Shown piece after piece: positions 55,988 to 64,000 of a stretch of 64,000 nucleotides of DNA. The stretch comes from Candidatus Geothrix skivensis. GTDB taxonomy: Bacteria > Acidobacteriota > Holophagae > Holophagales > Holophagaceae. Each line of letters begins with the position of its first letter. Within the stretch, counting starts at the first letter, position 1. The position numbers and the translations under genes are program-made. The stretch lies in the NCBI GenBank assembly GCA_016721195.1, contig JADKIO010000012.1:1-64000 (forward strand). The letters run 5' to 3'. Below the pieces are notes generated by a model. The model saw nothing but the letters and a program-made list of their open reading frames with translations, was not told the origin of the DNA and searched no databases.

Positions 55988-56662
55988 TCAGCCCTGGGCC
56001 CGGTAGCCCACACCTGGCACAGTCTGGAGCAGGCCTGTGTTTCTCGGATCATCCGCCAGCTTGCGGCGCAGGCGGGAGATCAGCGTGTCCACGCTGCGGC
56101 TGCAGACGGTACTGCCTTCGGGGCTGACGATCTCGGACAGGTCGGCACGGCTGACCACCCTTCCCCGGGCCTCCAGCAGGGCGGCGAGCAGATCGAATTC
56201 ACCCCGGGTAAGGACGACTTCCCTTCCCCTCTCATCCAGCAGGCGCCTGCCTGGCACATCCAGGTGAAAGCCGCCGATGGGCAAGGCATGGGTGGAAGGC
56301 TCACCGCAACGCCGCAGCAGGTTCTGGATGCGGGCCAGCAGCTCCCGCGGATCGTAGGGTTTCTCCACGAAATCGTCCGCCCCCAGTTCCAGGGCCAGGA
56401 GGCGGTCCTTCGGACGGCTGGTGACGATGAGCACGGGGATGGCGCGTCGGATCAACTCCCGGGCCAGTTCCAGACCATCACCATCAGGCAGGTTCAGGTC
56501 CAGCAACACGAGGCAGGGATGGCTGGTCAGTGCCTTGGCGCGGCCCTCGGCCAATGTCGCCGCCTCCTCCACCTGGAAGGCGGCCTGGCGCAGGTAGGCC
56601 GCCAGCAGAAGGCGCTGGGCGGGGTCGTCCTCGATGAGCAGGATGGCTGCTGAGTCATTCAT
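55988..56662 (-). CDS. OmpR-family response regulator
   Basis: 224 residues. Receiver: ILLIEDDPAQRLLLAAYL, phosphoacceptor Asp in LVLLDLNLPDGDGLEL, Lys in FVEKPYDPRELLARIQ. DNA-binding winged helix: VVLTRGEFDLLAALLEARGR, VDTLISRLRRKLADDPRN, TVPGVGYRAQG. It is transcribed ahead of the hybrid kinase and probably paired with it. Divergent from the RCC1 lipoprotein gene, so regulation of that gene and the protective-antigen-like gene is plausible. Confidence 0.92.
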   Translation of the reverse strand: MNDSAAILLIEDDPAQRLLLAAYLRQAAFQVEEAATLAEGRAKALTSHPCLVLLDLNLPDGDGLELARELIRRAIPVLIVTSRPKDRLLALELGADDFVEKPYDPRELLARIQNLLRRCGEPSTHALPIGGFHLDVPGRRLLDERGREVVLTRGEFDLLAALLEARGRVVSRADLSEIVSPEGSTVCSRSVDTLISRLRRKLADDPRNTGLLQTVPGVGYRAQG

Positions 56663-56670
56663 GATGGGTT

Positions 56671-56711
56671 CGTTGACAACCCATTATTCCCCCGTTTGCA
56701 AGCCGTTGACG
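56671..56711. promoter_or_regulatory. Two CGTTGAC direct repeats between divergent genes
   Basis: CGTTGAC occurs at 56671-56677 and 56704-56710, 33 bases apart (about three helical turns), upstream of both the OmpR-type regulator and the RCC1 lipoprotein. This spacing fits a dimeric regulator site; each copy also contains TTGAC, which could be a -35 element. Confidence 0.3.
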
Positions 56712-56832
56712 GGAATTCGTTAGGTTGTGGTCGGCATTCCCCCCCTTCACCAGCGGTGAGGCGATCCCGAGCCTGGTCTTCCCAATCCGCGAGCCGCATG
56801 GCTGGGCCCGGCCCGGCGTTCAGGAGTCAGGT

Positions 56833-58222
56833 ATGAACAGGCCAAGCCGGATTGTTCTCGCATGCCTGGCGGCCCTCATGCTCCTCGCCTGCAGCGGGAA
56901 AAGCAGCAGTCCCCCCGCTGCAGGCGAACTCACGAGTACGGTGACATTCCAGGGCGCCGCCCTGGTGGGCACCACCGTCACCCTCACCGGAGCGGCCACG
57001 GCCACGGCCGTCGCGGATTCCAGTGGGACGGTCCATTTCGGCGCCCTGCCCAAGGGCTCCTATACCCTCACACCCTCCCGCCCCGGCTGCACCTTCGCCC
57101 CTTCCAGCGCCACCATCACCCTGGATGTGAGAAACGCCACGCAGGCCTTCACGGCCACCCTCGCCCCCAGGATCTCCATGGGTTGCTACCACGGCCTGGT
57201 CTTGAAGGCCGATGGCACGGTGTGGGCCTGGGGCACCAATCCCAACGGTGAGCTGGGCGACGGCACCAGCACCAACCGCACCACGGCCGCCCAGGTGCCG
57301 GGCCTGGACCATGTGGTCGCCATCTCGGCGGGCGGCTGGCACTGCCTGGCCGTGAAGGCCGACGGCACCGTCTGGGCCTGGGGTGACAACCAGTTCGGCC
57401 AACTGGGCGACGGCACCACCACGGATCGCCTCAGCCCCGTGCCGGTGACTGCCCTCACGAACATCGTGACGGTGGAGGCCGGGTACGTGCACTCCCTGGC
57501 CCTCACCGCCACCGGCGGCCTGAAGGCCTGGGGCCTGAACCAGGCTGGCGCGCTGGGCGACGGCACCGCCACCAACCGGGCCAACCCGGTCGACGTGCTG
57601 GGTCTGAGCTCCGGCGTGAAGGGGATGTCCGCAGGGTTCTTCTTCTCCGTGGCCGTCACCACCGGCGGGGCGGTGAAGGCCTGGGGGCCAATACCCATGG
57701 GCAGTTGGGGATGGCACCACGACCTTCCATCCCCAACCCGTGGATGTGGCGGGACTCGGCACCGGGATCACCGCCGTGAGCGCCGGGTGCTGGCATGTCC
57801 TCGCCCTGACTTCCACCGGGGGCGTGAAGGCCTGGGGCGGCAATCAGAGCGGGGAATTGGGGGATGGCACCACCACCGACCGCTGGACCCCGGTGGACGT
57901 CCCAAGTCTCACCTCAGGGGTGGCCAAGGTCGTGGCCACGAACTACTTCTCGCAGGCCCTCACCGCCGCTGGCGGGGCCAAGGCCTGGGGCTATGGGGGG
58001 TTCGGCAACCTGGGGGATGGCACCTACTCCACCTCTTGCCCGGCCCCGGTGGACGTTCAGGGCCTGACCACGGGGGTCATCGACCTGGCGGGCGGCTACT
58101 ACTCCGGCCACGCCATCACCGCGGCAGCTGCCTACAAGGCCTGGGGCTTCAACCAGTACGGGGCATTAGGCACCGGAAACACGATCTCGGTGAACACGCC
58201 GACGGACATGGTCGGCTTCTAG
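56833..58222 (+). CDS. RCC1-repeat lipoprotein, one frameshift
   Basis: About 462 residues. Start at 56833 behind AGGAG; lipobox LLACSGKSSS. A short Ig/carboxypeptidase-regulatory-like domain (VGTTVTLTGAATATAVADSS) is followed by six or seven RCC1 blades of about 50 residues, e.g. VLKADGTVWAWGTNPNGELG, VAISAGGWHCLAVKADGTVW and LKAWGLNQAGALGDGTATNR. A frame change near 57710 separates blade 4 from the rest, which ends TPTDMVGF. Predicted seven-bladed propeller on the cell surface or periplasm. It sits 128 bases ahead of the protective-antigen-like gene and could be co-expressed. Confidence 0.8.
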
Positions 58223-58350
58223 AGTTCCTGCCAGCTCACCTCTGAGTTCAGCCCACAGGACCAATACACGAACCTGGATTCCTTCCCCCATCTTCTACCA
58301 CACGGTTCCTGTGTCCCGTTCAATCGCCACCCACCCCCGCCGAGGATCCG

Positions 58351-61092
58351 ATGCAACTGGACATCCGCTTTTACCTGCCCATCCTGTGTGTGCTGCTTTC
58401 TACCCTCGGCTGCGGTGGCAGAAGCTCCTCAGCACCCCCAGTGACGGGTGGGCTGACCATTGCCCAAGTCCATGAAAAAACCCTCGCCTCCCTGAGGGCA
58501 GGCAATCCCGATACGGATGGGGACGGCATTCCCGATGACATCGAGCGGGACTTGCTCCACACCGATCCCCTGAAATTCGACACGGATGGCGACGGCATCC
58601 CGGACAACGTGGAGGTCTTCGGCAACATGAAGTGGAGCGACAGCGACCCCGTTCCCGACAAGAACGGGAACGGCGTGATCGCCGCCCTGGACAAGGATGA
58701 CGATGGGGATGGCGCCAACGATGGCGACCTCGTGGACAGCGACGGAGACGGCATCCCCAACTACCTCGAGATCTACGGCTACACCTATGACGCCATCACC
58801 GGAAAACCCAAGCTCTGGGATGGCAAGAATCACTCGGTGCGCTACTACAAGACCGATCCGAACCAGCGGTCCACGGACCAGGATCCCTTCGACGACCTCA
58901 CGGAGGTGTCCGGCACGAACATGGACGTGTCCGTCAAAGGCCCGGGCGACCTGCCCATGGTGCCGGCCCTGCCGGAGATCGTGGTGCGTCTCGAGGGATA
59001 CCGCGTGACCCTCAACGATACGATCACCGTGACCCAGGGCAGGTCCGTGAGCAAGGGCACCACCTGGGACTCCAGTGCCACCGCCATGGACTCACGAACG
59101 CGGGAGGACAACTGGGAGGTGGGAATCGAGGCCGAAGTCGGGTTCGAGTTCCCTGGCGTCAAGGCCTCCGTGAAGGCGCACGCGAACTACGGGGGCAGCA
59201 TCGCCAACACCCACGAGACCAGCAACTCCACCTCCAGAGGTGGTTCCCTGGTGAGCACGGAGGAGTGGTCCAAGGCCACGACCACGAACCCCACGGAGGC
59301 TGCCAAGATCAAGCTCTTCCTGCGGGTGTACAACCAGGGAAGCGCCTGCGCGAGCAATGTGGTACCCACCCTCACCCTGCGGATCGGGGGCCACAATGTG
59401 GCCACCTTCAAGCCTGGCGAAAATCAGATCAATCTGCTTGAGCCAGGAGGGACCTACCCATCAACCCCGGGGGTTTGCTGGGTGGTGGACAGCAACCAGG
59501 CCGGCAAGGATCTCTTCCTGACCTTGAATGAACTCAGGGCCCTGGAGTGCGGTGCGCCCGTGAACATCACGATGACCCAGATGGCCGCGGACGTCATGCG
59601 CCTGAACCCCACCACGGGCGCCTACGAACGCCTGGGGGACTGGGGCGAGTACCGGGCCCGCTGCAAGGCGGTGTGCGCGAACCTCTACTTCGATCTCGGC
59701 GACGGCAACTTCGTCCACAACCTGGTTTACGCGGACGGACGGCCGACAGCGCCCAGGGTGACCCTGGGGGATGCCTTCCTGTGGGGCGTGGGTGGCTACA
59801 CCCACCAGGGCCTGGGCTTCACCTACAAGGACATGGAGGGGCTGAAGAAGGAGGTGAAGCTGGATGACTGGACCATCTGCCTGGACGGCGGCACCTACGA
59901 GGCCAATGGACTGAAGAGAGGGGAACCCTTCCCCGCGGGCTTCAACCTCTTCGACCTGCGTTTGAGCTCAAGTTCCGTGATCGTCGCCAAAGTGCCCCGG
60001 TCCTCGGTGGATGGCACGATCGTGGATGGCGTTCTGGTCTATGAACCCTCGATCTACTACGCCTACTACGACAGCGCCACCGGCACCGTGAACGCCGTGG
60101 TGGGAGACTACAACGGCGTGGCAAAGGCGGAATTCGTCGACAAGGACGGGAAGGTCCGCCCCATGTCCATGGACCTGGCTGGATCAGATTTCTATGTCTA
60201 CCAACCACAGGCGGACACCCTGGCCTATCCCAGCGGGTACGTGTTCAAAGGCACGGAAAAGATCCGGGTCACCAATGTCAAAGGCTACCTCGCCGAGCAG
60301 ACGCTTACAGGGATCTACGCGCCTCCAGCGCCCACGGCTCCAACCATCGAATGGGCCGTCATCGATGCGAGCGATCTCACCAAGCCGTACCTGGAGGCCA
60401 AGGTGATAGCGGGCCAGAATACCCCCATGGACTGGATCAAGCTCTTTCCCAACAATGCGAACTTCGCTCCTGCCGAACTCAAGCCGGTCGATGATGTCTA
60501 CAGGCGGCCGGATGTGTGGACCTGCAGTCTGGTCGGGGACCTGAACCTGGGCATGGAGGCATGGAACACCATGACGTTGACGGCTCACGCCACGTGCGGG
60601 CTCTACAGTGAATGGCAAGGGAGATTCGATATCCGCCGCCCCCACAACGTGGGAGTCAAGGATCTCTATTCCTACTACGGTTGGTACTGGGACGATGATT
60701 GGTCCCAGAACGTGCTGAACTTGGACAACGGCGAGGTCTCGGGTTTCGCATGGGAGGAAGGCGATGGCATTCCCTATCCCAACGACAACTTCGAAATCTG
60801 GGTATGGTGGCAGGGCGGCAGCTGGCAGATGCGCGTCAACAAGGTCCAGTCTTACAAGATCACTGGCATTTCCTACGATGTGATCACGCAGCAGACAGCG
60901 GAGTTCCTGAAGGGGAATCTGGCGACCGTCCCGGACTACGTCACCATCCAGAACGGCGACACCTTCCTGCTGCGGACCAGCGAAGGCCGCTTGGCCAAGA
61001 TGGAGATTGTGGAATGCGTGCCCTATGACCCTTCCGGGGCCTACAACCGGGCGCAGCGCACCCGCGTCCGGTACACGGTGTTCGAAAACTAG
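58351..61092 (+). CDS. Protective-antigen/binary-toxin B-like lipoprotein
   Basis: 913 residues, one clean frame. Signal with lipobox-like LLSTLGCGGRSS. Residues 53-150 hold three calcium loops (DTDGDGIPD twice, DSDGDGIPN) and GYTYDAITGKPKLWD, YYKTDPNQRSTDQDPFDD, LTEVSG, paralleling the calcium-binding domain of anthrax protective antigen and the Ib/C2II toxins. PMVPALPEIVVRLEGYRVTL, a Ser/Thr-rich amphipathic stretch at about 240-310 (candidate pore loop), TEAAKIKLFLRVYNQG, NVATFKPGENQINLLEPGG and RVTLGDAFLWGVGGYTH follow the antigen's pore and oligomerisation domains. No N-terminal PA14 domain or furin-like site. Residues 560-913 match nothing I know. Recognition is by eye; no structure prediction was possible. 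Confidence 0.72.
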   Translation: MQLDIRFYLPILCVLLSTLGCGGRSSSAPPVTGGLTIAQVHEKTLASLRAGNPDTDGDGIPDDIERDLLHTDPLKFDTDGDGIPDNVEVFGNMKWSDSDPVPDKNGNGVIAALDKDDDGDGANDGDLVDSDGDGIPNYLEIYGYTYDAITGKPKLWDGKNHSVRYYKTDPNQRSTDQDPFDDLTEVSGTNMDVSVKGPGDLPMVPALPEIVVRLEGYRVTLNDTITVTQGRSVSKGTTWDSSATAMDSRTREDNWEVGIEAEVGFEFPGVKASVKAHANYGGSIANTHETSNSTSRGGSLVSTEEWSKATTTNPTEAAKIKLFLRVYNQGSACASNVVPTLTLRIGGHNVATFKPGENQINLLEPGGTYPSTPGVCWVVDSNQAGKDLFLTLNELRALECGAPVNITMTQMAADVMRLNPTTGAYERLGDWGEYRARCKAVCANLYFDLGDGNFVHNLVYADGRPTAPRVTLGDAFLWGVGGYTHQGLGFTYKDMEGLKKEVKLDDWTICLDGGTYEANGLKRGEPFPAGFNLFDLRLSSSSVIVAKVPRSSVDGTIVDGVLVYEPSIYYAYYDSATGTVNAVVGDYNGVAKAEFVDKDGKVRPMSMDLAGSDFYVYQPQADTLAYPSGYVFKGTEKIRVTNVKGYLAEQTLTGIYAPPAPTAPTIEWAVIDASDLTKPYLEAKVIAGQNTPMDWIKLFPNNANFAPAELKPVDDVYRRPDVWTCSLVGDLNLGMEAWNTMTLTAHATCGLYSEWQGRFDIRRPHNVGVKDLYSYYGWYWDDDWSQNVLNLDNGEVSGFAWEEGDGIPYPNDNFEIWVWWQGGSWQMRVNKVQSYKITGISYDVITQQTAEFLKGNLATVPDYVTIQNGDTFLLRTSEGRLAKMEIVECVPYDPSGAYNRAQRTRVRYTVFEN

Positions 61093-61123
61093 GTTGCAGG
61101 CTCCTTCTCACCGAGAAGATCAT

Positions 61124-61148
61124 CGAGCCCCGGCATTCCCGGGGCTCG
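61124..61148 (+). terminator. Hairpin after the protective-antigen-like gene
   Basis: CGAGCCCCGG and CCGGGGCTCG form a perfect ten-base stem around CATTC, 31 bases past the stop. The following bases (AACTTGG) are not U-rich. Confidence 0.6.
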
Positions 61149-61305
61149 AACTTGGGTGGGACCTGATGTTGTTGCAACTCTCCGCTTATCAGCATTTTTT
61201 CTGTGAGGACATCAAAGGGCTTGCCACCTGTTGACAGCAGCGCTACCTTTTCCCACTGGCCCTTTGGGGCTGCTTTCTTCGAGATCCTTGTCAGTTCCAT
61301 AGCGA

Positions 61306-61398
61306 GTTATCCAGAAAGGTGGAGGGACGGGCCCTGTGAAACCTTGGCAACCTGCGAAAGCAAGGTGCCAATTCCTGCCGCGCAAGCGGAGAGATGTC
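61306..61398 (+). ncRNA. SAM-I riboswitch upstream of metY
   Basis: Near-copy of the element at 40094: AGAAAGGTGGAGGGA, GGCCCTGTGAAACCTTGGCA, GCAAGGTGCCAATTCCTGC, GGAGAGAT. Outer helix GTTATC (61306-61311) with GATGTC (61393-61398). It is followed 24 bases later by a strong terminator, the standard transcription-attenuation layout. Confidence 0.95.
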
Positions 61399-61422
61399 GA
61401 GCTGTGTCGAACTGACGACGGC

Positions 61423-61465
61423 GACAAAGGGGCCCGAGCGATCGGGCCCCTTTGTCATGTTTGCT
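61423..61465 (+). terminator. Riboswitch-controlled terminator
   Basis: GACAAAGGGGCCCGA and TCGGGCCCCTTTGTC form a perfect 15-base stem around GCGA, followed by a T-rich run. It lies between the SAM aptamer and metY and should form when SAM is bound. Confidence 0.9.
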
Positions 61466-61529
61466 TTTCCTGGACTTGCTTGGACAGACGAGGCCTCGGC
61501 CTTTTCCACCTTTCATCGCAGGAGACGCC

Positions 61530-62816
61530 ATGAGCGCCACCCACCCCCACCTCGAAACCATCGCCCTCCACGGGGGCCACACGCCGGACTCCGAGACCAA
61601 GAGCCGGGCTGTGCCCATCTACCAGACCTCGAGCTACGTGTTCGATTCCGCCGAGCACGGGGCCCAGCTCTTCGGTCTGGAGGTGCCGGGCAACATCTAC
61701 ACGCGGATCATGAACCCCACCCAGGCGGTGCTGGAAACCCGCGTGGCCCAGCTGGAGGGCGGCATCGCGGGCCTGGCGGTGGCCTCGGGCCAGGCGGCCA
61801 TCACCCTCACCCTGCAGACCCTGCTGCGGGGCGGCGACCACATCGTGGCCGGCGACAACCTCTACGGCGGCACCTACAACCTGCTGCACCACACCTTGCC
61901 CCGCCTGGGCATCACCACCAGCTTCGTGGATTCCAAGAGCCCCGAAGCCTTCAAGGCCGCCATCCGGCCCAACACCCGCGCCATCTACCTGGAGGCCCTG
62001 GGCAACCCCAAGCTGGACGTCCCTGATTTCGGAGCCCTCTCGGCCATCGCCAAGGCTGCGGGCATCCCCCTCATCGTCGATAACACGCTGCCCAGCCCCT
62101 ACCTGCTGAACCCCCTGGCCCACGGTGCGAACATCGTGATCCACAGCGCCACCAAGTTCCTGGGGGGCCACGGCACCTCCATCGCCGGCGTCATCGTGGA
62201 CGGCGGCACCTTCGACTGGAAGAACGGCAAGTTCCCGGAGTTCACCGAGCCCTTCGCCGCCTACCACGGCGCCGTGCTGGCGGACCTGGCGGGTCCCGCG
62301 GCCTTCATCACCAAGGCCCGCCTCGAGGGACTGCGGGATGCGGGCGCGGCCATCAGCCCCTTCAATGCCTTCCTCATCCTCCTGGGCATCGAAACCCTGC
62401 ACCTGCGCATGGAGCGCCATGGCGCCAACACCCTGGCCGTGGCCCAGTGGCTGGAGCGGCATCCCAAGGTCTCCTGGGTGAACTACCCCGGCCTGGCGAC
62501 CAACGCCAACCATGCCGACGCCGCCCGCTGGTTCCGCAAGGGCGCGGGCTTCGGCGGCATCCTCACCTTCGGGGTGAAGGGCGGCCTCGAGGCCGGCAAA
62601 GCCGTCATCAACGGCGTCCAGCTCTTCTCCCGCCTGGCCAACGTGGGCGACGCGAAGAGCCTCATCATCCACCCCGCCAGCACCACCCACCAGCAGCTGT
62701 CCGCGGCGGAGCGGGCGACCACGGGCGTCACCGATGACCTGATCCGCCTGTCCGTGGGCCTCGAGCACATCGACGACCTCCTCGAGGACCTGGACCAGGC
62801 CCTCGCGAAAGCCTGA
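61530..62816 (+). CDS. metY: O-acetylhomoserine sulfhydrylase (aminocarboxypropyltransferase)
   Basis: 428-residue PLP enzyme making homocysteine from O-acetylhomoserine and sulfide. ATG at 61530 with AGGAG ahead. LETIALHGGHTPDSETKSRA opens the family; GLAVASGQAAITLTLQTLL, GDNLYGGTYNLLHHTLPRLG and HSATKFLGGHGTSIAGVI (PLP lysine) follow. The long insert after the PLP lysine (GTFDWKNGKFPEFTEPF) is typical of MetY and separates it from MetB and MetC. First gene of a SAM-regulated operon with metA, eight bases downstream. Confidence 0.95.
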   Translation: MSATHPHLETIALHGGHTPDSETKSRAVPIYQTSSYVFDSAEHGAQLFGLEVPGNIYTRIMNPTQAVLETRVAQLEGGIAGLAVASGQAAITLTLQTLLRGGDHIVAGDNLYGGTYNLLHHTLPRLGITTSFVDSKSPEAFKAAIRPNTRAIYLEALGNPKLDVPDFGALSAIAKAAGIPLIVDNTLPSPYLLNPLAHGANIVIHSATKFLGGHGTSIAGVIVDGGTFDWKNGKFPEFTEPFAAYHGAVLADLAGPAAFITKARLEGLRDAGAAISPFNAFLILLGIETLHLRMERHGANTLAVAQWLERHPKVSWVNYPGLATNANHADAARWFRKGAGFGGILTFGVKGGLEAGKAVINGVQLFSRLANVGDAKSLIIHPASTTHQQLSAAERATTGVTDDLIRLSVGLEHIDDLLEDLDQALAKA

Positions 62817-62824
62817 GCCCGCCC

Positions 62825-63757
62825 ATGCCCGTCAAGATTCCCGATTCCCTGCCCGCCCGCGGCATCCTCGAGGCGGAGAACGTGTTCCTCATCGAGGAGC
62901 ACCGGGCCATCCACCAGGACATCCGGCCCCTGCGCATCGCCATCCTCAACCTGATGCCCACCAAGGTGGCCACGGAAACCCAGCTCCTGCGCCTGCTGGG
63001 CAACTCGCCCATCCAGGTGGAGGTCACCCTGCTGCACACCGCCTCCCACGAGGCCAGGAACACCTCCGCCGAGCACCTGCTGGAGCACTACCTGTCTTTC
63101 GAGGAGGTGCGCCATCAGAGCTTCGATGGCCTCATCGTCACGGGCGCGCCCGTGGAAACCCTGCCCTTCGAAACCGTGGACTACTGGCCGGAGCTCGTGG
63201 AGCTGCTGGACTGGGCCAGGACCCACGTCTTCTCCAGCCTCTTCATCTGCTGGGGGGCCCAGGCCGCCCTGTTCCACTACTACGGCGTGCCCAAGTACCC
63301 GCTGCCGGAGAAGATGTTCGGCGTCTTCCCCCACCGGCTGAACGCCCCCCGGGAGCGCATCGTACAGGGCTTCGACGATGTCTTCTTCGCGCCCCATTCC
63401 CGTCATACAGAAATCCGGCGGGACGACATCCTGGCGGAGCCCCGGCTGGTGCTCCTCGCCGAATCCGACGAGGCCGGCGTCTACATGGCCCAGTCCGCGG
63501 ACCACCGCATGGTCTTCGTCACGGGCCATTCCGAGTACGACCCCTGCACCCTCAAGGCCGAGTACGACCGGGACATCGCCAAGCACCTGCCCATCCAGGT
63601 CCCCCGCAACTACTACCCCGGGGATGATCCGGACCGGCTGCCCCTGGTGCGCTGGCGCAGCCACGCCAACCTGCTTTTTTCGAACTGGCTGAACTACTTC
63701 GTCTACCAGGAGACGCCCTACGAGTTCGTGCCGCTGCCGGAAGGGGGGCAGCCATGA
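62825..63757 (+). CDS. metA: Homoserine O-acetyltransferase (MetA family, acetyl-type)
   Basis: 310 residues. Family blocks: PLRIAILNLMPTKVATETQLLRLL, LIVTGAPVETLPFETVDYW, LFICWGAQAALFHYYG (catalytic Cys) and ATGHSEYD-like FVTGHSEYDP. The residue after GAPV is Glu, which in this family marks acetyl-CoA use; succinylating enzymes have Gly there. That agrees with the upstream MetY, which needs O-acetylhomoserine. Its stop overlaps the next start (ATGA). Confidence 0.92.
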   Translation: MPVKIPDSLPARGILEAENVFLIEEHRAIHQDIRPLRIAILNLMPTKVATETQLLRLLGNSPIQVEVTLLHTASHEARNTSAEHLLEHYLSFEEVRHQSFDGLIVTGAPVETLPFETVDYWPELVELLDWARTHVFSSLFICWGAQAALFHYYGVPKYPLPEKMFGVFPHRLNAPRERIVQGFDDVFFAPHSRHTEIRRDDILAEPRLVLLAESDEAGVYMAQSADHRMVFVTGHSEYDPCTLKAEYDRDIAKHLPIQVPRNYYPGDDPDRLPLVRWRSHANLLFSNWLNYFVYQETPYEFVPLPEGGQP

Positions 63758-64000
63758 GCCTGAAGGTCCTCAAGTTCGGCGGCAGCTCCGTGGGCAGCGC
63801 CGAGGCCCTGCGCCGCGCCGCGACCATCGTCCGCGACGAACTCCCCCAGGGTGGTCTCGTGGTGGTCTCGGCCCTGCGGGGCACCACGGACGGCATCCTG
63901 GAGGCCTGTGCCGCCGCCGGCCGGGGGGATCTCGCCTCGGCCCAGGCCGTGCTTTCGGCCCTCCGGGCTCGCCACCAGGACGTGGCTACCGAGCTCGGCC
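63754..64000 (+). CDS. Aspartokinase N-terminus, cut by window end
   Basis: 82 residues visible: LKVLKFGGSSVGSAEALRRA (the K-F-G-G-S/T nucleotide site), VVVSALRGTTDGILEACAAA and LRARHQDVATELG. Phosphorylates aspartate at the head of Met/Thr/Lys synthesis. The RHxxVxxEL spacing is like bifunctional aspartokinase-homoserine dehydrogenases, which would complete the homoserine supply for MetA, but the domain that would prove it lies outside. Coupled to metA by ATGA. Confidence 0.85.
   Translation, partial: MSLKVLKFGGSSVGSAEALRRAATIVRDELPQGGLVVVSALRGTTDGILEACAAAGRGDLASAQAVLSALRARHQDVATELG

Noticed and set aside
53047..56052. Apparent 1001-aa protein joining a kinase to a secreted domain
   Set aside because: The receiver and Hpt domains continue in another frame to a stop at 53882, and the secreted part has its own start and signal peptide at 53790. 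The fusion is a frameshift artefact.

Overview
The window is a GC-rich stretch of a Gram-negative bacterial chromosome (outer-membrane barrels, lipoproteins, TPR secretion porin, bacterial tRNAs, SAM-I riboswitches). Gene content and style suggest Acidobacteriota, class Holophagae (Geothrix/Holophaga-like). That placement is an inference from reading, not from a search. Many genes, including ones that should be indispensable (atpA, atpD, purC), are broken by one- or two-base indels while both halves stay well conserved. I therefore read most frameshifts as sequence errors, and separate them from true decay (recN and nitroreductase fragments, an S41 peptidase with two in-frame stops).

Layout. 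1-5600 is heavily frame-disrupted: ftsE and a thiolase (minus), then a DUF4097-type protein and a tandem M16-like peptidase pair (plus). 5600-9800 holds purC, a TPR protein, an outer-membrane barrel, a metallo-beta-lactamase-fold cyclic-nucleotide phosphodiesterase and an Hpt protein. 9822-16061 is an F-type ATP synthase operon (b', b, delta, alpha, gamma, beta, epsilon) lacking subunits a and c. Then come tRNA-Val and tRNA-Asp, a strong terminator and a 149-bp tandem repeat carrying inverted copies of a tRNA 3' end. 17-32 kb has der, a secreted M4 metalloprotease, recN, a lipid kinase, an M50 protease, a zinc-ribbon sensor-like protein, the S41 pseudogene, cystathionine beta-synthase and an E1-beta-like gene.

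31.8-40.0 kb looks like a synthase-dependent exopolysaccharide locus: a divergent ChbG-type deacetylase, a TPR/glycosidase-like protein, a TPR outer-membrane porin, a single-domain response regulator, a membrane-anchored HEAT protein and a processive GT2 synthase. 40.1-45.8 kb is a SAM-riboswitch-controlled methionine operon: a homocysteine-methyltransferase-like/MTHFR fusion lacking most zinc cysteines, a 2Fe-2S ferredoxin and a full MetH. 46-56.7 kb contains a small Cys-rich secreted protein and partner, a RodZ-like HTH plus MinD-like ATPase pair, a broken nitroreductase, an FHA-transglycosylase fusion and a hybrid kinase with its OmpR-type regulator. 56.8-61.1 kb carries an RCC1-repeat lipoprotein and a 913-aa lipoprotein resembling the pore-forming part of anthrax protective antigen/binary-toxin B components. 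The window ends in a second SAM riboswitch with terminator, then metY, metA (acetyl type) and the start of an aspartokinase.

Most notable candidates: the protective-antigen-like lipoprotein, the exopolysaccharide locus, the zinc-ligand-poor methyltransferase fusion beside MetH, and the tRNA-derived tandem repeat.
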